Shown: positions 14,939-24,632, counted from the first letter of the stretch. The stretch: 64,000 nucleotides of DNA from Nocardia sp. CC227C (GCF_030767025.1 NZ_JASITE010000002.1:62001-126000), one strand, 5' to 3'. The notes: generated by a model from the sequence alone, not told the origin. Numbers and translations are program-made.

Positions 14939-16254
14939 ATGCGCACTCCTTCCGAGTCTTCCGGCACCGCGGTCGCGGGGTGTCGTGCCAGGAACCGCAG
15001 TGCCGTGGTGCGGATCCAGTCCGCTCCCGCCGGGCAGTGTGCGAACAGCCACGGGAGCAGGGCGGCGAAATCGTCCTGATGCCAGAAGTCCTGGTGCGGC
15101 AGGGCCGGGGCCGGATCGCGGCGGGCACGGTCGTCGCCGTCGGTGAACAGCGACCGGCACAGCACGATCGGCGTCTCGACGCCCGCGCGCGGCAGGGTGT
15201 CCACCACGCGCGCCAGGTCGCCCGGGTAGCGGTTCTCGTACCCGTCGGTGACCACCGCCACCAGATCGGGCGCGGTGTCGAGGGCGTCGAGCAGGCCGGT
15301 GGCCAGGTCGGTGGGGCCGCGCTGCTCGTCACCGATCTCGATCACGGTCAGGCGCGCGCACACCGCACCGAGCACCAGCCGCAGCGCCTGCGCCTGGGAC
15401 TGCAGCGCCCATTCCCGCTCGCCGTAGCCGCGCAGCGAATCCGAGGTGTCGAGCACCAGGGCGACGGTGGCGTGCAGCCGAGGCAGGTCACCGGCGGCCG
15501 CGGCCACGTATCCGGCCAGCGCCGTGCGCAATTCGGGGTCCGAGCCGCCTCGGTACAGATGCACCAGCGTGGCCGCGATATCGCCGCGGTTGGTCACCGT
15601 CACCACGGCCGGGCGCACCCGCGGGGGTTCCAGCGCGACGACCGGCTCCCGGGGCGCGGGCGCCCCGTGGGTGCCGGGTCCGTACAGCGCCGCGACCCGG
15701 GCGCATGCCCGCTGCGGGTGCACCGTGAACCGCAGCAGCGCCCGGCGCAGTTCCGGAGATCCGCTGTCGCCCGCGGCGATGCGCCGGGCGCACCCGCGCG
15801 CGGTGACCTTGCCGAGCGCGTGCTCGAAGCAGTCCACCAGTGCGGGACGGCGCGCCGCGATGAGCCGCTCCGCCTCCGGATGCTCCAGGACGAAGGTCAG
15901 CACGGCGCGGGTGGTGTGCTTGTGGTTGACCCGCAGCCGGCGCAGCGCGAGCAGCACCGTAACGACCGAGTGCGGGGGCAGCCCGAAGATGAGCGCGCGC
16001 ACGGCCCGATCCAGGATGTCGCGGGTGGCGGCGTCGAGTCCCGCGCGCGACGCGCTCAGCGCGCACAGCAGCACGCGCGCACGCTGTTGCGGGTGCACCC
16101 CGGGGACGAGGGCGAGCAGCACGTAGCCCTCGGGATCGTCGGCGTAGGCGATACGGTGGAGGTCCGCGTCGTCCCAGCCCACGACCCCGGCTCGCGAAAG
16201 CGCCAGCGGCGCATCGTGAGTTCGGAAGTGGTCGAGCAGAAACGCGGTATTCAT
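14935..16254 (-). CDS. von Willebrand factor A domain protein with helical N-terminus
   Basis: This is a 439-residue protein. Residues 1-190 are helical and repeat-like (for example HSVVTVLLALRRL and HTTRAVLTFVLEHPEAERL), recalling HEAT-type or TROVE-type scaffolds. From about residue 260 there is a vWA domain with a complete metal site: VLDTSDS (DxSxS), the threonine in GPTDLATGL, and VVTDGYEN. vWA domains bind partners through a divalent metal. It is the first gene of a coupled pair with the ARPP-1-like gene. A helical scaffold plus vWA is the architecture of Ro60/Rsr RNA-binding rings, but TROVE homology is not clear by eye, so I do not call it that. Confidence 0.75.
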   Translation of the reverse strand: MNTAFLLDHFRTHDAPLALSRAGVVGWDDADLHRIAYADDPEGYVLLALVPGVHPQQRARVLLCALSASRAGLDAATRDILDRAVRALIFGLPPHSVVTVLLALRRLRVNHKHTTRAVLTFVLEHPEAERLIAARRPALVDCFEHALGKVTARGCARRIAAGDSGSPELRRALLRFTVHPQRACARVAALYGPGTHGAPAPREPVVALEPPRVRPAVVTVTNRGDIAATLVHLYRGGSDPELRTALAGYVAAAAGDLPRLHATVALVLDTSDSLRGYGEREWALQSQAQALRLVLGAVCARLTVIEIGDEQRGPTDLATGLLDALDTAPDLVAVVTDGYENRYPGDLARVVDTLPRAGVETPIVLCRSLFTDGDDRARRDPAPALPHQDFWHQDDFAALLPWLFAHCPAGADWIRTTALRFLARHPATAVPEDSEGVRI

Positions 16255-16342
16255 TCCGGCAGTGTAGGAGCGGTCCCACCACCGTGACCACTGATTTTAT
16301 TGCGGCGCAGCCGCTTTCACAGCTCGGCAGGCACCGGCGAAG

Positions 16343-16391
16343 CGGCCACCCGCTCGAGCCCGAGGGCACTTCGGGCTCGCGCGGGTGGCCG
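16343..16391. other. 21-bp hairpin in a divergent intergenic region
   Basis: Arms 16343-16363 and 16371-16391 match at 20 of 21 positions around a 7-nt loop. A stem of this strength usually marks a terminator, yet both flanking genes point away from it (vWA gene start 16254 minus, regulator start 16698 plus). It could end an unannotated short transcript, attenuate a long leader of either gene, or be a remnant. Confidence 0.7.
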
Positions 16392-16581
16392 AGGGAGGGG
16401 TGCAACCTGTTCCGGGGCGACGCGGCCTTGGGCGGGCGGCCACGGGCGACGACGTTGTCACCATGCTCCGGAGCAGACCGTCAACTGACGCCGCGGCGTG
16501 AGCCCCCAACTTGGATTCGCTCACACCGCACGCGGATTCGTCGTCGGTTCTACCAGTGTGCGCAACCGAGGAGTCGGTCCG

Positions 16582-16637
16582 CTGTCCCACTTTGGGACAG
16601 TTGCCCCTTGACGAGTCGCGCGCGCACTGCGGACAAT
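16582..16637 (+). promoter_or_regulatory. 19-bp palindromic operator next to a candidate promoter
   Basis: CTGTCCCA (16582-16589) and TGGGACAG (16593-16600) form a perfect palindrome with a 3-nt centre. Eight bases later a candidate promoter begins: TTGACG (16608-16613) and GACAAT (16632-16637) with an 18-nt spacer. The palindrome has the TGTCxxx...xxxGACA form bound by Fis-type helix-turn-helix activators of the AcoR group, and the gene downstream encodes such a protein, so autoregulation is likely. Confidence 0.6.
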
Positions 16638-16697
16638 CCGCTGACGGCGTATTCACCCCCGCCGTTCTTCCGACGATTCGATAGCTCGAGGAGTGCG

Positions 16698-18464
16698 GTG
16701 GACGCTGGAGATGACACGATCGGTGTCGAACGCGCACGCGAGGTATTCGTCGCCGCGGGCGATATTCCATCCGGTGCGGTATCGGACCTGGTCGTGGCCT
16801 CGTGGCAGCGTTCGGTGCACGCGGGGGTCGACGATGTCGAGAATGTGCTCGACCGGACCTACCTGGACGACCTGGATCTGCACGGACGATTCGCGCGCTG
16901 CGCGCTGCCGGTGATCGACCGGCTGGAACGCGAGCTGAGTGATATGCCGGTGAGCATCGCACTGGCCGATCAGAGCGGTCGCGTGCTGCTGCGCCGCGAC
17001 AATCAGCGGTTTCTGACCGGCCGGTTCGACGGGGTGTTCTTCGCGCCGGGCTTCGTCTACACCGAGGACACGGTCGGCACCAACGGTGTCGGCACCGCAC
17101 TCGCCGCCGGAAAGGCCGTGCTGATCCGGGGCGCGGAGCATTACGCGGAGAACATCACGGTCTTCGCGTGCGCGGGTGCGCCCGTCCGCGATCCGCTGAC
17201 CGGCGCGGTGCAGGGCGTTCTGGATCTGAGCTGCCTGGCCAAGGATGCCAACGGCCTCATGCTGGCCCTGGTGCGGGAGGCGGCCCGCGGCATCGAGAGC
17301 GAGCTGCGCGCCACGGCGTCGCTGGGGCAGCAGGCGGTGCTGGACAGCTTCCTGCGGGTCGGCCGGATGGGCCGCACCCCCACGGTCGCCCTCGCCGGGG
17401 AGGTCTTCATGACCGATGCCCGCGCGGATGCCGAACTCAGCCCGCACGACCGCATCCGCCTGCGCGAACTCGCGGCGGGGCTGACGGGTGCGCGCGGCAC
17501 GGTCGTGACGGTCGATCTGCCGACCGGGCGGAAGGCTCGGGTGCGCTCGATTCCGGTACCGGCGGACGGTCCGGCGGCCGGTGTGGTCCTACAGGTCGAC
17601 CTCGCCCCCGCGGCGGCACGCGCGATCCCCCACACCACCCGGCGGATCGGCCTGTCGGAGGTGCCCGGTGAATCGCCCGCCTGGCGGATGGCCTGCTCCG
17701 ACGTGCTCGAGACCGCGCGGGCGCGACGACCGCTGGTCATGCTCGGCGAGCCGGGTGTGGGCAAGCGCGCCCTGATCGCCGCCGCCCACCGCCACACCTA
17801 TCCGACCCGCTCCCTGGTGGTGGTCGACTGCCGCGACGATGCCGTGTCGAGCCGCTTCGACGCCGCGTGGGACGCGCCGCGACCGGCCACCGTCGTGCTC
17901 GCGCACCTGAACGAACTGTCCGACCGGACGGTGGAGGAACTGGCGGCCCGCCTCACCGCCGTGGACACCGCGGACCACTGGCTGGCGGTGACCATGACGA
18001 CCGCCGAATCGGCCGAGCCCGGACGGTTGGACGCGGTACTCCGGCATTTCGAGCATTCGATCACAGTGCCCGCCCTGCGCCACCACATCGACGATCTGCG
18101 CCAGATCATTCCGCGCCTGCTGAGCACGCTGGCCCCCCGGCGCGCGGTGCACCCGACCCCGGACGCCATGCGCGTGCTGCTCGGCTACGACTGGCCCGGC
18201 AATATCGCCGAACTCCGCGACGCCCTGCGCACCGCTCTGGCCCGCCGCCCGGCGGGCGATCTGCGCCGCGCCGACCTGCCCGAATCCTGTTTCGCCGCCA
18301 GCCGCCGGGTGCTCACGCCCATCGAGGTGGTGGAACGCGACGCCATCGTCAAGGCGCTGGTCCAGGTCGGCGGCAACCGCCATCACGCCGCCCGGATGCT
18401 CGGCATCGCCCGCTCATCGCTCTACCGCAAGATCGAGTCCTACGGCATCCGGCCCACCGCGTAG
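16698..18464 (+). CDS. GAF / AAA-like / Fis-type transcriptional regulator (AcoR-like)
   Basis: This is a 588-residue regulator. Residues 1-230 contain a GAF-type sensory region (PVSIALADQSGRVLLRR, then FVYTEDTVGTNGVGTALAAG, typical of AcoR-like proteins). A central AAA-like domain has a Walker A GEPGVGKRAL near residue 349 and a Walker-B-like segment VVLAHLNELS. A Fis-type helix-turn-helix closes the protein (GGNRHHAARMLGIARSSLYR). The GAFTGA loop that contacts sigma-54 is absent, as expected in an actinobacterium without sigma-54. GTG 16698 is chosen for AGGAG 5 nt upstream; the open frame extends to 16284 but without coding character. Effector and targets are unknown; nearby acyl-CoA synthetases are candidates. 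Confidence 0.85.
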   Translation: MDAGDDTIGVERAREVFVAAGDIPSGAVSDLVVASWQRSVHAGVDDVENVLDRTYLDDLDLHGRFARCALPVIDRLERELSDMPVSIALADQSGRVLLRRDNQRFLTGRFDGVFFAPGFVYTEDTVGTNGVGTALAAGKAVLIRGAEHYAENITVFACAGAPVRDPLTGAVQGVLDLSCLAKDANGLMLALVREAARGIESELRATASLGQQAVLDSFLRVGRMGRTPTVALAGEVFMTDARADAELSPHDRIRLRELAAGLTGARGTVVTVDLPTGRKARVRSIPVPADGPAAGVVLQVDLAPAAARAIPHTTRRIGLSEVPGESPAWRMACSDVLETARARRPLVMLGEPGVGKRALIAAAHRHTYPTRSLVVVDCRDDAVSSRFDAAWDAPRPATVVLAHLNELSDRTVEELAARLTAVDTADHWLAVTMTTAESAEPGRLDAVLRHFEHSITVPALRHHIDDLRQIIPRLLSTLAPRRAVHPTPDAMRVLLGYDWPGNIAELRDALRTALARRPAGDLRRADLPESCFAASRRVLTPIEVVERDAIVKALVQVGGNRHHAARMLGIARSSLYRKIESYGIRPTA

Positions 18465-18556
18465 CCGACGTCACCGGAGACGCACCCACCGCGCTCACCG
18501 ACGCCCGTCCGCACCGCCGCCGACGCGCGATCCGGCACGGTGGCGACGAGCCCGGG

Positions 18557-19423
18557 CTACGGGAGCAGGCCGTGGCGGCGGGCCTGCACCACCGCCTCGT
18601 GGCGGGTGTGCGCGCCGAGTTTGACCATGGCGCTGCGCAGATAGCTCTTCACTGTTTCCGGTTTCAGGGAAAGTCGCTGGGCCGCTTCGATATTGGTACA
18701 GCCGAGGGCGATCTGGGCGAGGACGTCGACCTCGCGGGGAGCCAGGGTGACCGGATCGTCGGGTGCGGTGACACCCGAGACGAGGCGCGCGAGCCGTTCG
18801 GACATCGCCCGCAGACGCTCGCGGGCGGTGCCATCGGAGACTTCCTGGGTGAGGCCGCGCAGTTCGGCGTGCAGATCCCGAAGCTGTTCGGTGACGACGG
18901 CATCCGCGGCGGGCGCGACGGGACGCCGGGGTTGCGCGGTATGCAGGCGCACGCGCCGGTCCACCTCGTCGCGAATGGTCAACTCCAGGCTCAGGCGGCG
19001 ACCGGCCTGCACCATGAATTCGGCGATGCGGTCGCCGATGGGACTGGGGTCGCGGTTGGCGACGTAGAGCACCGCCCGGGACTCCCCCGCGACCACCACC
19101 GGCACCGCCACCACGGCCCGCAGCCCCTCGCCGAGCACCGGAACGTCGTAGTGGTGGGTGATGGTGGAGTCCGAGCGGTAGTCCGCCACCGACGTCGGCC
19201 GCCGACTGGCCACCGCCCGGCCGCCCAGTCCGGACTGCGGCTGGACCGCGAGTCCGCGCATACCGTTGGTGCGGGTGCCGATGAACTCGCTGAGCACCAG
19301 CGTCCCCGCTTGGACCGCGCCGCCGAAGGCGACCGGAGCCCCGGTCGCGGTCGCGATCCGACGCAGTTCGGCCCGCAGCGCATCGGCGTCGCGGGGCCGC
19401 AGCGAGTCGGCTGTGCGGGTCAT
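18557..19423 (-). CDS. GAF-domain LuxR-family transcriptional regulator
   Basis: This is a 288-residue regulator. The N-terminal GAF-like domain (about 1-150) includes GLGGRAVASRRPTSVADY and AVVAVPVVVAGESRAVLYV, typical of ligand-sensing GAF folds in IclR/LuxR-type regulators. A helical linker leads to a LuxR helix-turn-helix at the C-terminus (LAPREVDVLAQIALGCTNIE then LKPETVKSYLRSAMVKLG). It is divergent from the acyl-CoA synthetase operon with about 60 bp between starts, which suggests it controls that operon. It converges with the GAF/Fis regulator with 92 bp between stops. ATG 19423 has AAAGGTG upstream; the much longer open frame to 20245 is a shadow of the synthetase gene. Confidence 0.85.
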   Translation of the reverse strand: MTRTADSLRPRDADALRAELRRIATATGAPVAFGGAVQAGTLVLSEFIGTRTNGMRGLAVQPQSGLGGRAVASRRPTSVADYRSDSTITHHYDVPVLGEGLRAVVAVPVVVAGESRAVLYVANRDPSPIGDRIAEFMVQAGRRLSLELTIRDEVDRRVRLHTAQPRRPVAPAADAVVTEQLRDLHAELRGLTQEVSDGTARERLRAMSERLARLVSGVTAPDDPVTLAPREVDVLAQIALGCTNIEAAQRLSLKPETVKSYLRSAMVKLGAHTRHEAVVQARRHGLLP

Positions 19424-19492
19424 CGGGATACACCTTTTCGGGGGTAGTCGGCGGATCGGTGTGATGTGGATCCTATCGGAGTGAGCAAGAGC

Positions 19493-21136
19493 ATGGACCG
19501 GCTCCGGCCGGTGAGCTATACCTTCGGCGTCTGGGATGCGCCGCTGCTCGGCGACACCATCGGCGACAACCTCGACCGCACGGCCGCCGCGCATCCGCAC
19601 CGCGAGGCGCTGGTCGACCACGGTTCCGGCGAGCGCTGGACCTACCGGGAGTTCGTCGCCGAGGTCGACGCGCTCGCGCTGGGTCTGCTGGCGGCGGGGA
19701 TCGGCAAGGGCGACCGGGTGGGCGTCTGGTCGCCGAACTGCCCGCAGTGGACGCTGACGCAGTACGCGACGGCCAAGATCGGCGCGATCCTGGTGAACAT
19801 CAATCCGGCGTACCGCTCGCACGAGCTGCGATACGTGCTGCGGCAGGCCGGAATTCGCGCCCTGATCGCGGCACCGGCGTTCAAGACCTCGGACTACGCG
19901 GCCATGATCGACGAGGTGCGGGCGGACTGCCCCGATCTCGACCGGGTGATCCTGCTGGATTCCGCCGACTGGCGGGCGCTGTTCGAGGCCGGACGCACCG
20001 CCGACCGGGACGAGCTGGCGCGGGCACAGGCCGCCCTCTCCCCCGACGATCCCATCAACATCCAGTACACCTCGGGCACAACGGGTTTCCCCAAGGGTGC
20101 GACGCTGAGCCACCACAACATCCTCAACAACGGATACTTCGTGGGTGAGCTGTGCGGTTACACCGAGCAGGACCGGATCTGCATTCCGGTGCCCTTCTAC
20201 CACTGCTTCGGCATGGTCATGGGCAATCTGGCGGCCACCAGCCACGGCGCGACCATGGTCGTCCCGGCCCCGGCCTTCGATCCGAAGGCCACCCTGGCGG
20301 CGGTGGCGGCCGAACGCTGCACCTCGCTGTACGGGGTGCCGACCATGTTCATCGCCGAACTGGCCGAACCGGATTTCGACTCCTACGACCTGTCCTCGCT
20401 GCGCACCGGCATCATGGCCGGGTCGCCGTGCCCGGTGGAGGTGATGAAACAGGTCATCGAGCGCATGGGCATGCGCGAGGTGTCGATCTGCTACGGCATG
20501 ACCGAGACCTCACCGGTCTCCACTCAGACCCGCCGCGACGACAGCCTGGTGCAGCGCACCGCCACCGTGGGCCGCGCCGGACCGCACACCGAGATCAAGA
20601 TCGTGGACCCGGTGACGGGGCTGACGGTGCCGCGCGGCGAACCCGGCGAGCTGTGCACCCGCGGCTACTCGGTCATGCTCGGCTACTGGAACGATCCCGA
20701 GAAGACCGCGGAGGCGATCGATTCCGCGCGCTGGATGCACACCGGCGATCTGGCCACCATGGACGACGAGGGCTACGTCGCCATCACCGGCCGGATCAAG
20801 GACATGGTGATCCGCGGCGGGGAGAACATCTATCCGCGCGAGATCGAGGAGTTCCTCTACACCCATCCGGACATCCTCGACGCCCAGGTGATCGGGGTGC
20901 CCGACGCCAAGTACGGCGAGGAGCTCATGGCCTGGGTGCGCCTGCGCGAGGACGCCCCGCTGTTGACCCCGAAGGCGCTGCGCGAGTTCTGCACCGGCCG
21001 CCTGGCGCATTTCAAGATCCCCCGTTACGTCCACGTCGTCGACGAGTTCCCCATGACCGTCACCGGCAAGATCCGCAAGGTCGAGATGCGCGAGGTCGCC
21101 GCGCGCCTGCTCGGCCTGTCCGAGGAGGACCGATGA
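19493..21136 (+). CDS. Acyl-CoA synthetase (fatty acid-CoA ligase, FadD35-like)
   Basis: This is a 547-residue member of the ANL superfamily, activating a carboxylic acid with ATP and loading it onto CoA. The P-loop motif is [11 protein letters not shown], the A5 motif [10 protein letters not shown], the A7 motif WMHTGDLA, and the hinge/A8 motif [18 protein letters not shown]. The C-terminal catalytic lysine is in VTGKIRK. The N-terminal [19 protein letters not shown] matches the FadD35-like medium/long-chain branch. ATG 19493 fits family length; in-frame GTG codons at 19466 and 19481 are alternatives. It is coupled by a 4-bp overlap to a second synthetase and is divergent from a GAF-LuxR regulator. 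Confidence 0.9.
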   Translation: MDRLRPVSYTFGVWDAPLLGDTIGDNLDRTAAAHPHREALVDHGSGERWTYREFVAEVDALALGLLAAGIGKGDRVGVWSPNCPQWTLTQYATAKIGAILVNINPAYRSHELRYVLRQAGIRALIAAPAFKTSDYAAMIDEVRADCPDLDRVILLDSADWRALFEAGRTADRDELARAQAALSPDDPINIQYTSGTTGFPKGATLSHHNILNNGYFVGELCGYTEQDRICIPVPFYHCFGMVMGNLAATSHGATMVVPAPAFDPKATLAAVAAERCTSLYGVPTMFIAELAEPDFDSYDLSSLRTGIMAGSPCPVEVMKQVIERMGMREVSICYGMTETSPVSTQTRRDDSLVQRTATVGRAGPHTEIKIVDPVTGLTVPRGEPGELCTRGYSVMLGYWNDPEKTAEAIDSARWMHTGDLATMDDEGYVAITGRIKDMVIRGGENIYPREIEEFLYTHPDILDAQVIGVPDAKYGEELMAWVRLREDAPLLTPKALREFCTGRLAHFKIPRYVHVVDEFPMTVTGKIRKVEMREVAARLLGLSEEDR

Positions 21137-22836
21137 CCGCGAACACCGATGCCTACCGCGCCGCTCGGGATCAGTTGGTCGCCGCCGCGACCGATTACGA
21201 CGCTGCCGTGCGCGAGTTCGCCTGGCCGCGGCTGACCGGCACGTTCAACTGGGCGACGGACTGGTTCGACGTGATCGCCCGCGGCAACGACCGCCCCGCC
21301 CTCTGGATCGTGGAGGAGGACGGCCGCGAGCAGCGCGTCACCTTCGACGAGATGGCGGCCCGCTCCGATCAGGTGGCCACCTGGCTGTCGGCGCTGGGCG
21401 TCGGCAAGGGTGACCGGGTATTGCTGATGCTCGGCAATCAGGTCGAACTGTGGGAGGCCATGCTGGCCATCGCCAAGCTGGGCGCGGTCATCATGCCGAC
21501 CACGGCGGCGCTCGGCCCCGCCGATCTCGCCGACCGGATCGAACGCGGCGCGGTGCGCTTCGTCATCGCCAATGCCGCCGACGCCCCGAAGTTCACCGAG
21601 GTCGCGGGCGATTACCGGCGCATCGTGGTGGGCGGGCAGATCCCCGGCTGGCACGGCTACGCCGAATCGTCGACGTACCTGTCGGCGGGACCGTTCACGG
21701 CGGTCACCACGGTCGAGGATCCGCTGCTGGTGTATTTCACCTCCGGAACCACCAGCAAGCCGAAGATGGTGCAGCACTCGCAGATCAGCTATCCGGTCGG
21801 CCACCTGTCCACCATGTACTGGATCGGCGTGCGGCCCGGCGACGTGCATCTGGCCATCAGCGCGCCGGGCTGGGCCAAGCACGCGTGGAGCTGCTTCTTC
21901 ACGCCGTGGATCGCGGAGGCGACCGTCTTCGTCTACAACTACGGCCGGTTCGACGCCGCGGCGCTGCTCGCGCAGTTGCGCCGCGCCGAGGTGAACACCT
22001 TCTGCGCGCCGCCGACGGTGTGGCGCATGCTGATCCAGGCCGATCTGGGCGAGCGCCCGACCGGACTGCGCGAAATCCTCGGCGCGGGTGAACCGCTCAA
22101 TCCGGATGTCATCGCGCAGGTGGAGAAGGCGTGGGGGCTCACCATCCGCGACGGCTTCGGCCAGACGGAGACCACCTTGCAGGTGGGCAATACGCCGGGG
22201 CAGCCGGTCAAGGCCGGGTCCATGGGCCGTCCCGCGCCGGGAGTGCCGGTGGCGCTGGTCGATCCGATCAGCGGTGAACTCGGTGACGAGGGCGAGATCT
22301 GTCTGGATCTGAGCGCCGCGCCGGTCAATCTCATGACGGGCTATCTGGGCGATCCCGAACGCAATGCCGCGGTCATGGCCGACGGCTACTACCACACCGG
22401 GGATGTGGCCAGCCGGGACGCCGACGGCTACATCACCTACGTCGGCCGCACCGACGACGTGTTCAAGTCCTCCGACTACAAGGTCTCGCCGTTCGAACTG
22501 GAGAGCGTGCTCATCGAACATCCGGCCGTGGTGGAGGCCGCGGTGGTGCCGCAGCCCGACGACACCCGCCTGACCGTTCCCAAGGCCTATGTGACGCTCG
22601 CCGCGGGGTGGGAACCGACCCGCGAAACGGCGCGCGCCATAATGGAATACGCCCGTGATCACCTCGCGCCCTATCTCCGTGTGCGACGCTTGGAGTTCAC
22701 CGAGCTGCCCAAGACGATCTCGGGGAAGATCCGCCGCGTGGAGCTACGCCAGCGGGAGGAACAGGCGCACGCCACGGGAATCGCCATCCCGACCGAATAC
22801 CGATACGAGGACGTACTTTCCGACGCCAGGACGTGA
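21133..22836 (+). CDS. AMP-dependent acyl-CoA synthetase, medium-chain/ACSM-like
   Basis: This 567-residue ANL-superfamily ligase belongs to a different branch from the preceding gene. It has [11 protein letters not shown] (P-loop), [10 protein letters not shown] (A5), YYHTGDVA (A7) and [20 protein letters not shown] (A8 hinge), with KTISGKIRR carrying the catalytic lysine. The N-terminal [12 protein letters not shown] is typical of acetyl/medium-chain acyl-CoA synthetases of the AcsA/ACSM type. Its ATG overlaps the TGA of the upstream synthetase (ATGA), so the two are made together. The pair may activate related acids of different chain length; the substrate cannot be read. Confidence 0.9.
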   Translation: MTANTDAYRAARDQLVAAATDYDAAVREFAWPRLTGTFNWATDWFDVIARGNDRPALWIVEEDGREQRVTFDEMAARSDQVATWLSALGVGKGDRVLLMLGNQVELWEAMLAIAKLGAVIMPTTAALGPADLADRIERGAVRFVIANAADAPKFTEVAGDYRRIVVGGQIPGWHGYAESSTYLSAGPFTAVTTVEDPLLVYFTSGTTSKPKMVQHSQISYPVGHLSTMYWIGVRPGDVHLAISAPGWAKHAWSCFFTPWIAEATVFVYNYGRFDAAALLAQLRRAEVNTFCAPPTVWRMLIQADLGERPTGLREILGAGEPLNPDVIAQVEKAWGLTIRDGFGQTETTLQVGNTPGQPVKAGSMGRPAPGVPVALVDPISGELGDEGEICLDLSAAPVNLMTGYLGDPERNAAVMADGYYHTGDVASRDADGYITYVGRTDDVFKSSDYKVSPFELESVLIEHPAVVEAAVVPQPDDTRLTVPKAYVTLAAGWEPTRETARAIMEYARDHLAPYLRVRRLEFTELPKTISGKIRRVELRQREEQAHATGIAIPTEYRYEDVLSDART

Positions 22837-22894
22837 CCGGTCACTGCGGCCGGTTACCGCGGCCGCACACCATTCAACGATGATTGGAGTTCGC

Positions 22895-23086
22895 ATGCCA
22901 CACACCATGGAAAGCGCCACCGCCTACGTCATCACCGCCCTGGAAGCCAAAGGCACCGCCACCCGGGAGGACTTCGACGTCCCCGGCATCGTCGCCACCA
23001 CCCACGCGCTCACCGATAGTTGGGATTTCGAGGCCGTCCACGATCGGACTTTCTGGCATATCGCGGCGGTCCACCTGAGGTTCTGA
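22895..23086 (+). CDS. Small conserved-looking protein (63 aa)
   Basis: This is a 63-residue acidic protein with no signal peptide or membrane segment. GGAG lies 5 nt before the ATG, which decides the start; the frame stays open further upstream inside the synthetase gene. It contains REDFDVPGIV then DSWDFEAVHDRTFWHI, a pattern I recall from small nocardial proteins of unknown function. It follows the acyl-CoA synthetase pair by 58 nt on the same strand and may belong to the operon. Confidence 0.65.
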   Translation: MPHTMESATAYVITALEAKGTATREDFDVPGIVATTHALTDSWDFEAVHDRTFWHIAAVHLRF

Positions 23087-23093
23087 CGCGGGC

Positions 23094-24413
23094 CTACCGA
23101 ATGCCCGGGACGGGTCCGACGCAGCCGAGTACGAAACATCCCGCGGGCCAGTCGGCGAAGGGCGGGGACAGCGGTCTGCCCAGGCAGTTCAGCGGGCCGC
23201 AACCCGGATAGGTCATGGGTCCGAGGCCGAGCGCGGCCAGGGTCGCATCCGGATTGGTGATCATGGGGTCGGTGAGGCTGATATCCGGTTTCGGCGTGTA
23301 CGGACCCGGGTCCTCGAGTTTCGGGGACAGGAACGCCTGGGATACCGCGCGCAGCACATCGTGCGGGAAGCTCACCGATCCGCCCGGAATCGTGACGCCG
23401 GTCCAGCTGACCAGCAGGCCGAGGCTCGGCACGATGAAATTGTCCTGGCGCATCATGCCCGACATCTGAATGGCGTCCTTCGGCAGGCCGGGGAAGGCGC
23501 CGTCGCAGGTCGGGCCGTTGATGGTGAACAGGAACCCGTAGCAGGGGTGGGTGGCGGCGGAACTGCTCGCCTGGTCCAGATAGTCGGTCGGAATCAGTTG
23601 CCGCCCACCCCAATTGCCGCGGTTGGTCAGGAGCAAGCCGAGTTTGACGAAGTCGTCGGGCGGCAGCACCAGATGGGCGTAGCCGTAGGTGTTGCCGCTG
23701 CGGTCGCGCGCCCAGTGATAGTCGTCGGCCGGGATTCCCAAGGGATCGAACAGCTTTCGCTGTGCGTACGCCTGGAAGTCCTCGCCGACGGCCTGCTGGA
23801 CGACGTAGACGACGAGATCCACGGCGCGCTGGCTGTACTGCCATTCGGTGCCCTGCTCATGGACGATCGGCATGCCGAGGGCCTGTGCCACCACATTCGG
23901 ATCGATCTGCGCCAGTCCGGTGATGCCCTCCGAGGCCACCGCCACCTGCATGCCCGAGGATTCGGTGAGCAGATTGCGCACGGTGATGGCGCGGTGCGCG
24001 GCATCACCCAGCCCCGGCGGCAGATAGCGGTCGATGGGGTCGTCGACATCGAGCTTCCCGTCGCCGACGGCGATTCCGGCCACCATGGACACCACGCTCT
24101 TGGTGCTGCTCCACAGATTCCACGGCATGCGGCCCGCACCCTCGTGGCTGTCGCGCTCGAGGACGAGGCAGTTGTTGCGGTACACCCGGAAGGTGAAGCG
24201 GGTCGGATCGTTCGCGAAGTCCAATGCCTCCCGCAGTTTCCCCGCGTCCAGCCCGACCTCCTCGGGAGTGGCGGTCTGCGGCTCCCGCCCGCTGCTGACC
24301 GCACAGTGCTTCACCCCCGCGGGCGCGGCCCCGGCGACCGGCTGCTCGAGCCCCACGAGCAGCATTCCGGCCGCCACCGCCGCCACCACGGCACTGATCA
24401 ACGCTCGACGCAC
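23094..24413 (-). CDS. Exported serine hydrolase of the beta-lactamase/EstB type
   Basis: This is a 439-residue secreted protein of the class C beta-lactamase / D-aminopeptidase / esterase family. The signal peptide ends near VAGAA-PAG (residue 30). The nucleophile motif S-x-x-K is Ser102 to Lys105 (SSTK), and the Y-x-N position is Tyr192-Ser-Gln, common in esterase members. The C-terminal 70 residues are Pro-rich with four cysteines (PGCGPLNCLG and GCFVLGCVG), an unusual extension that may be disulfide-stabilised. The start is GTG behind GAGAGG. The substrate is unknown; antibiotic hydrolysis should not be assumed. It converges on the small protein gene with 7 bp between. Confidence 0.85.
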   Translation of the reverse strand: MRRALISAVVAAVAAGMLLVGLEQPVAGAAPAGVKHCAVSSGREPQTATPEEVGLDAGKLREALDFANDPTRFTFRVYRNNCLVLERDSHEGAGRMPWNLWSSTKSVVSMVAGIAVGDGKLDVDDPIDRYLPPGLGDAAHRAITVRNLLTESSGMQVAVASEGITGLAQIDPNVVAQALGMPIVHEQGTEWQYSQRAVDLVVYVVQQAVGEDFQAYAQRKLFDPLGIPADDYHWARDRSGNTYGYAHLVLPPDDFVKLGLLLTNRGNWGGRQLIPTDYLDQASSSAATHPCYGFLFTINGPTCDGAFPGLPKDAIQMSGMMRQDNFIVPSLGLLVSWTGVTIPGGSVSFPHDVLRAVSQAFLSPKLEDPGPYTPKPDISLTDPMITNPDATLAALGLGPMTYPGCGPLNCLGRPLSPPFADWPAGCFVLGCVGPVPGIR

Positions 24414-24548
24414 GCCAGCCTCTCCACTCCCGACCCATCACGACTCGGGTCAGAACGCTAGCGATCGGCGGCCCGTGACCTCAGACCCAAGTTGTCGGGC
24501 CCAAAGTTCTCGGGGCGCAGCAGTTTCCGACGCCACCCGAACGCGAGG

Positions 24549-24576
24549 CGGGCCCGGTCCGCGTGGACCGGGCCCG
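24549..24576 (-). terminator. 12-bp hairpin terminator
   Basis: Arms 24549-24560 and 24565-24576 are perfect reverse complements with a 4-nt loop, 57 nt downstream of the stop codon of the secreted protein gene at 24633-25073 (minus strand). There is no obvious T-tract. Confidence 0.7.
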
Positions 24577-24632
24577 GGTCGGACGCAAGCCGGGGTCGGT
24601 GACCCGCGGCGCGCCATGCTGCCGGTTGCTCG

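Noticed and set aside
14935..16254. Ro60/Rsr (TROVE) protein
   Set aside because: The vWA half fits, but I cannot identify TROVE-specific motifs in the helical half; noted only as an architectural resemblance.
23094..24413. Antibiotic-resistance beta-lactamase
   Set aside because: It has the SxxK fold motif, but Y-S-Q replaces Y-x-N and the C-terminal part is unlike class C enzymes; an esterase or peptidase is as likely.
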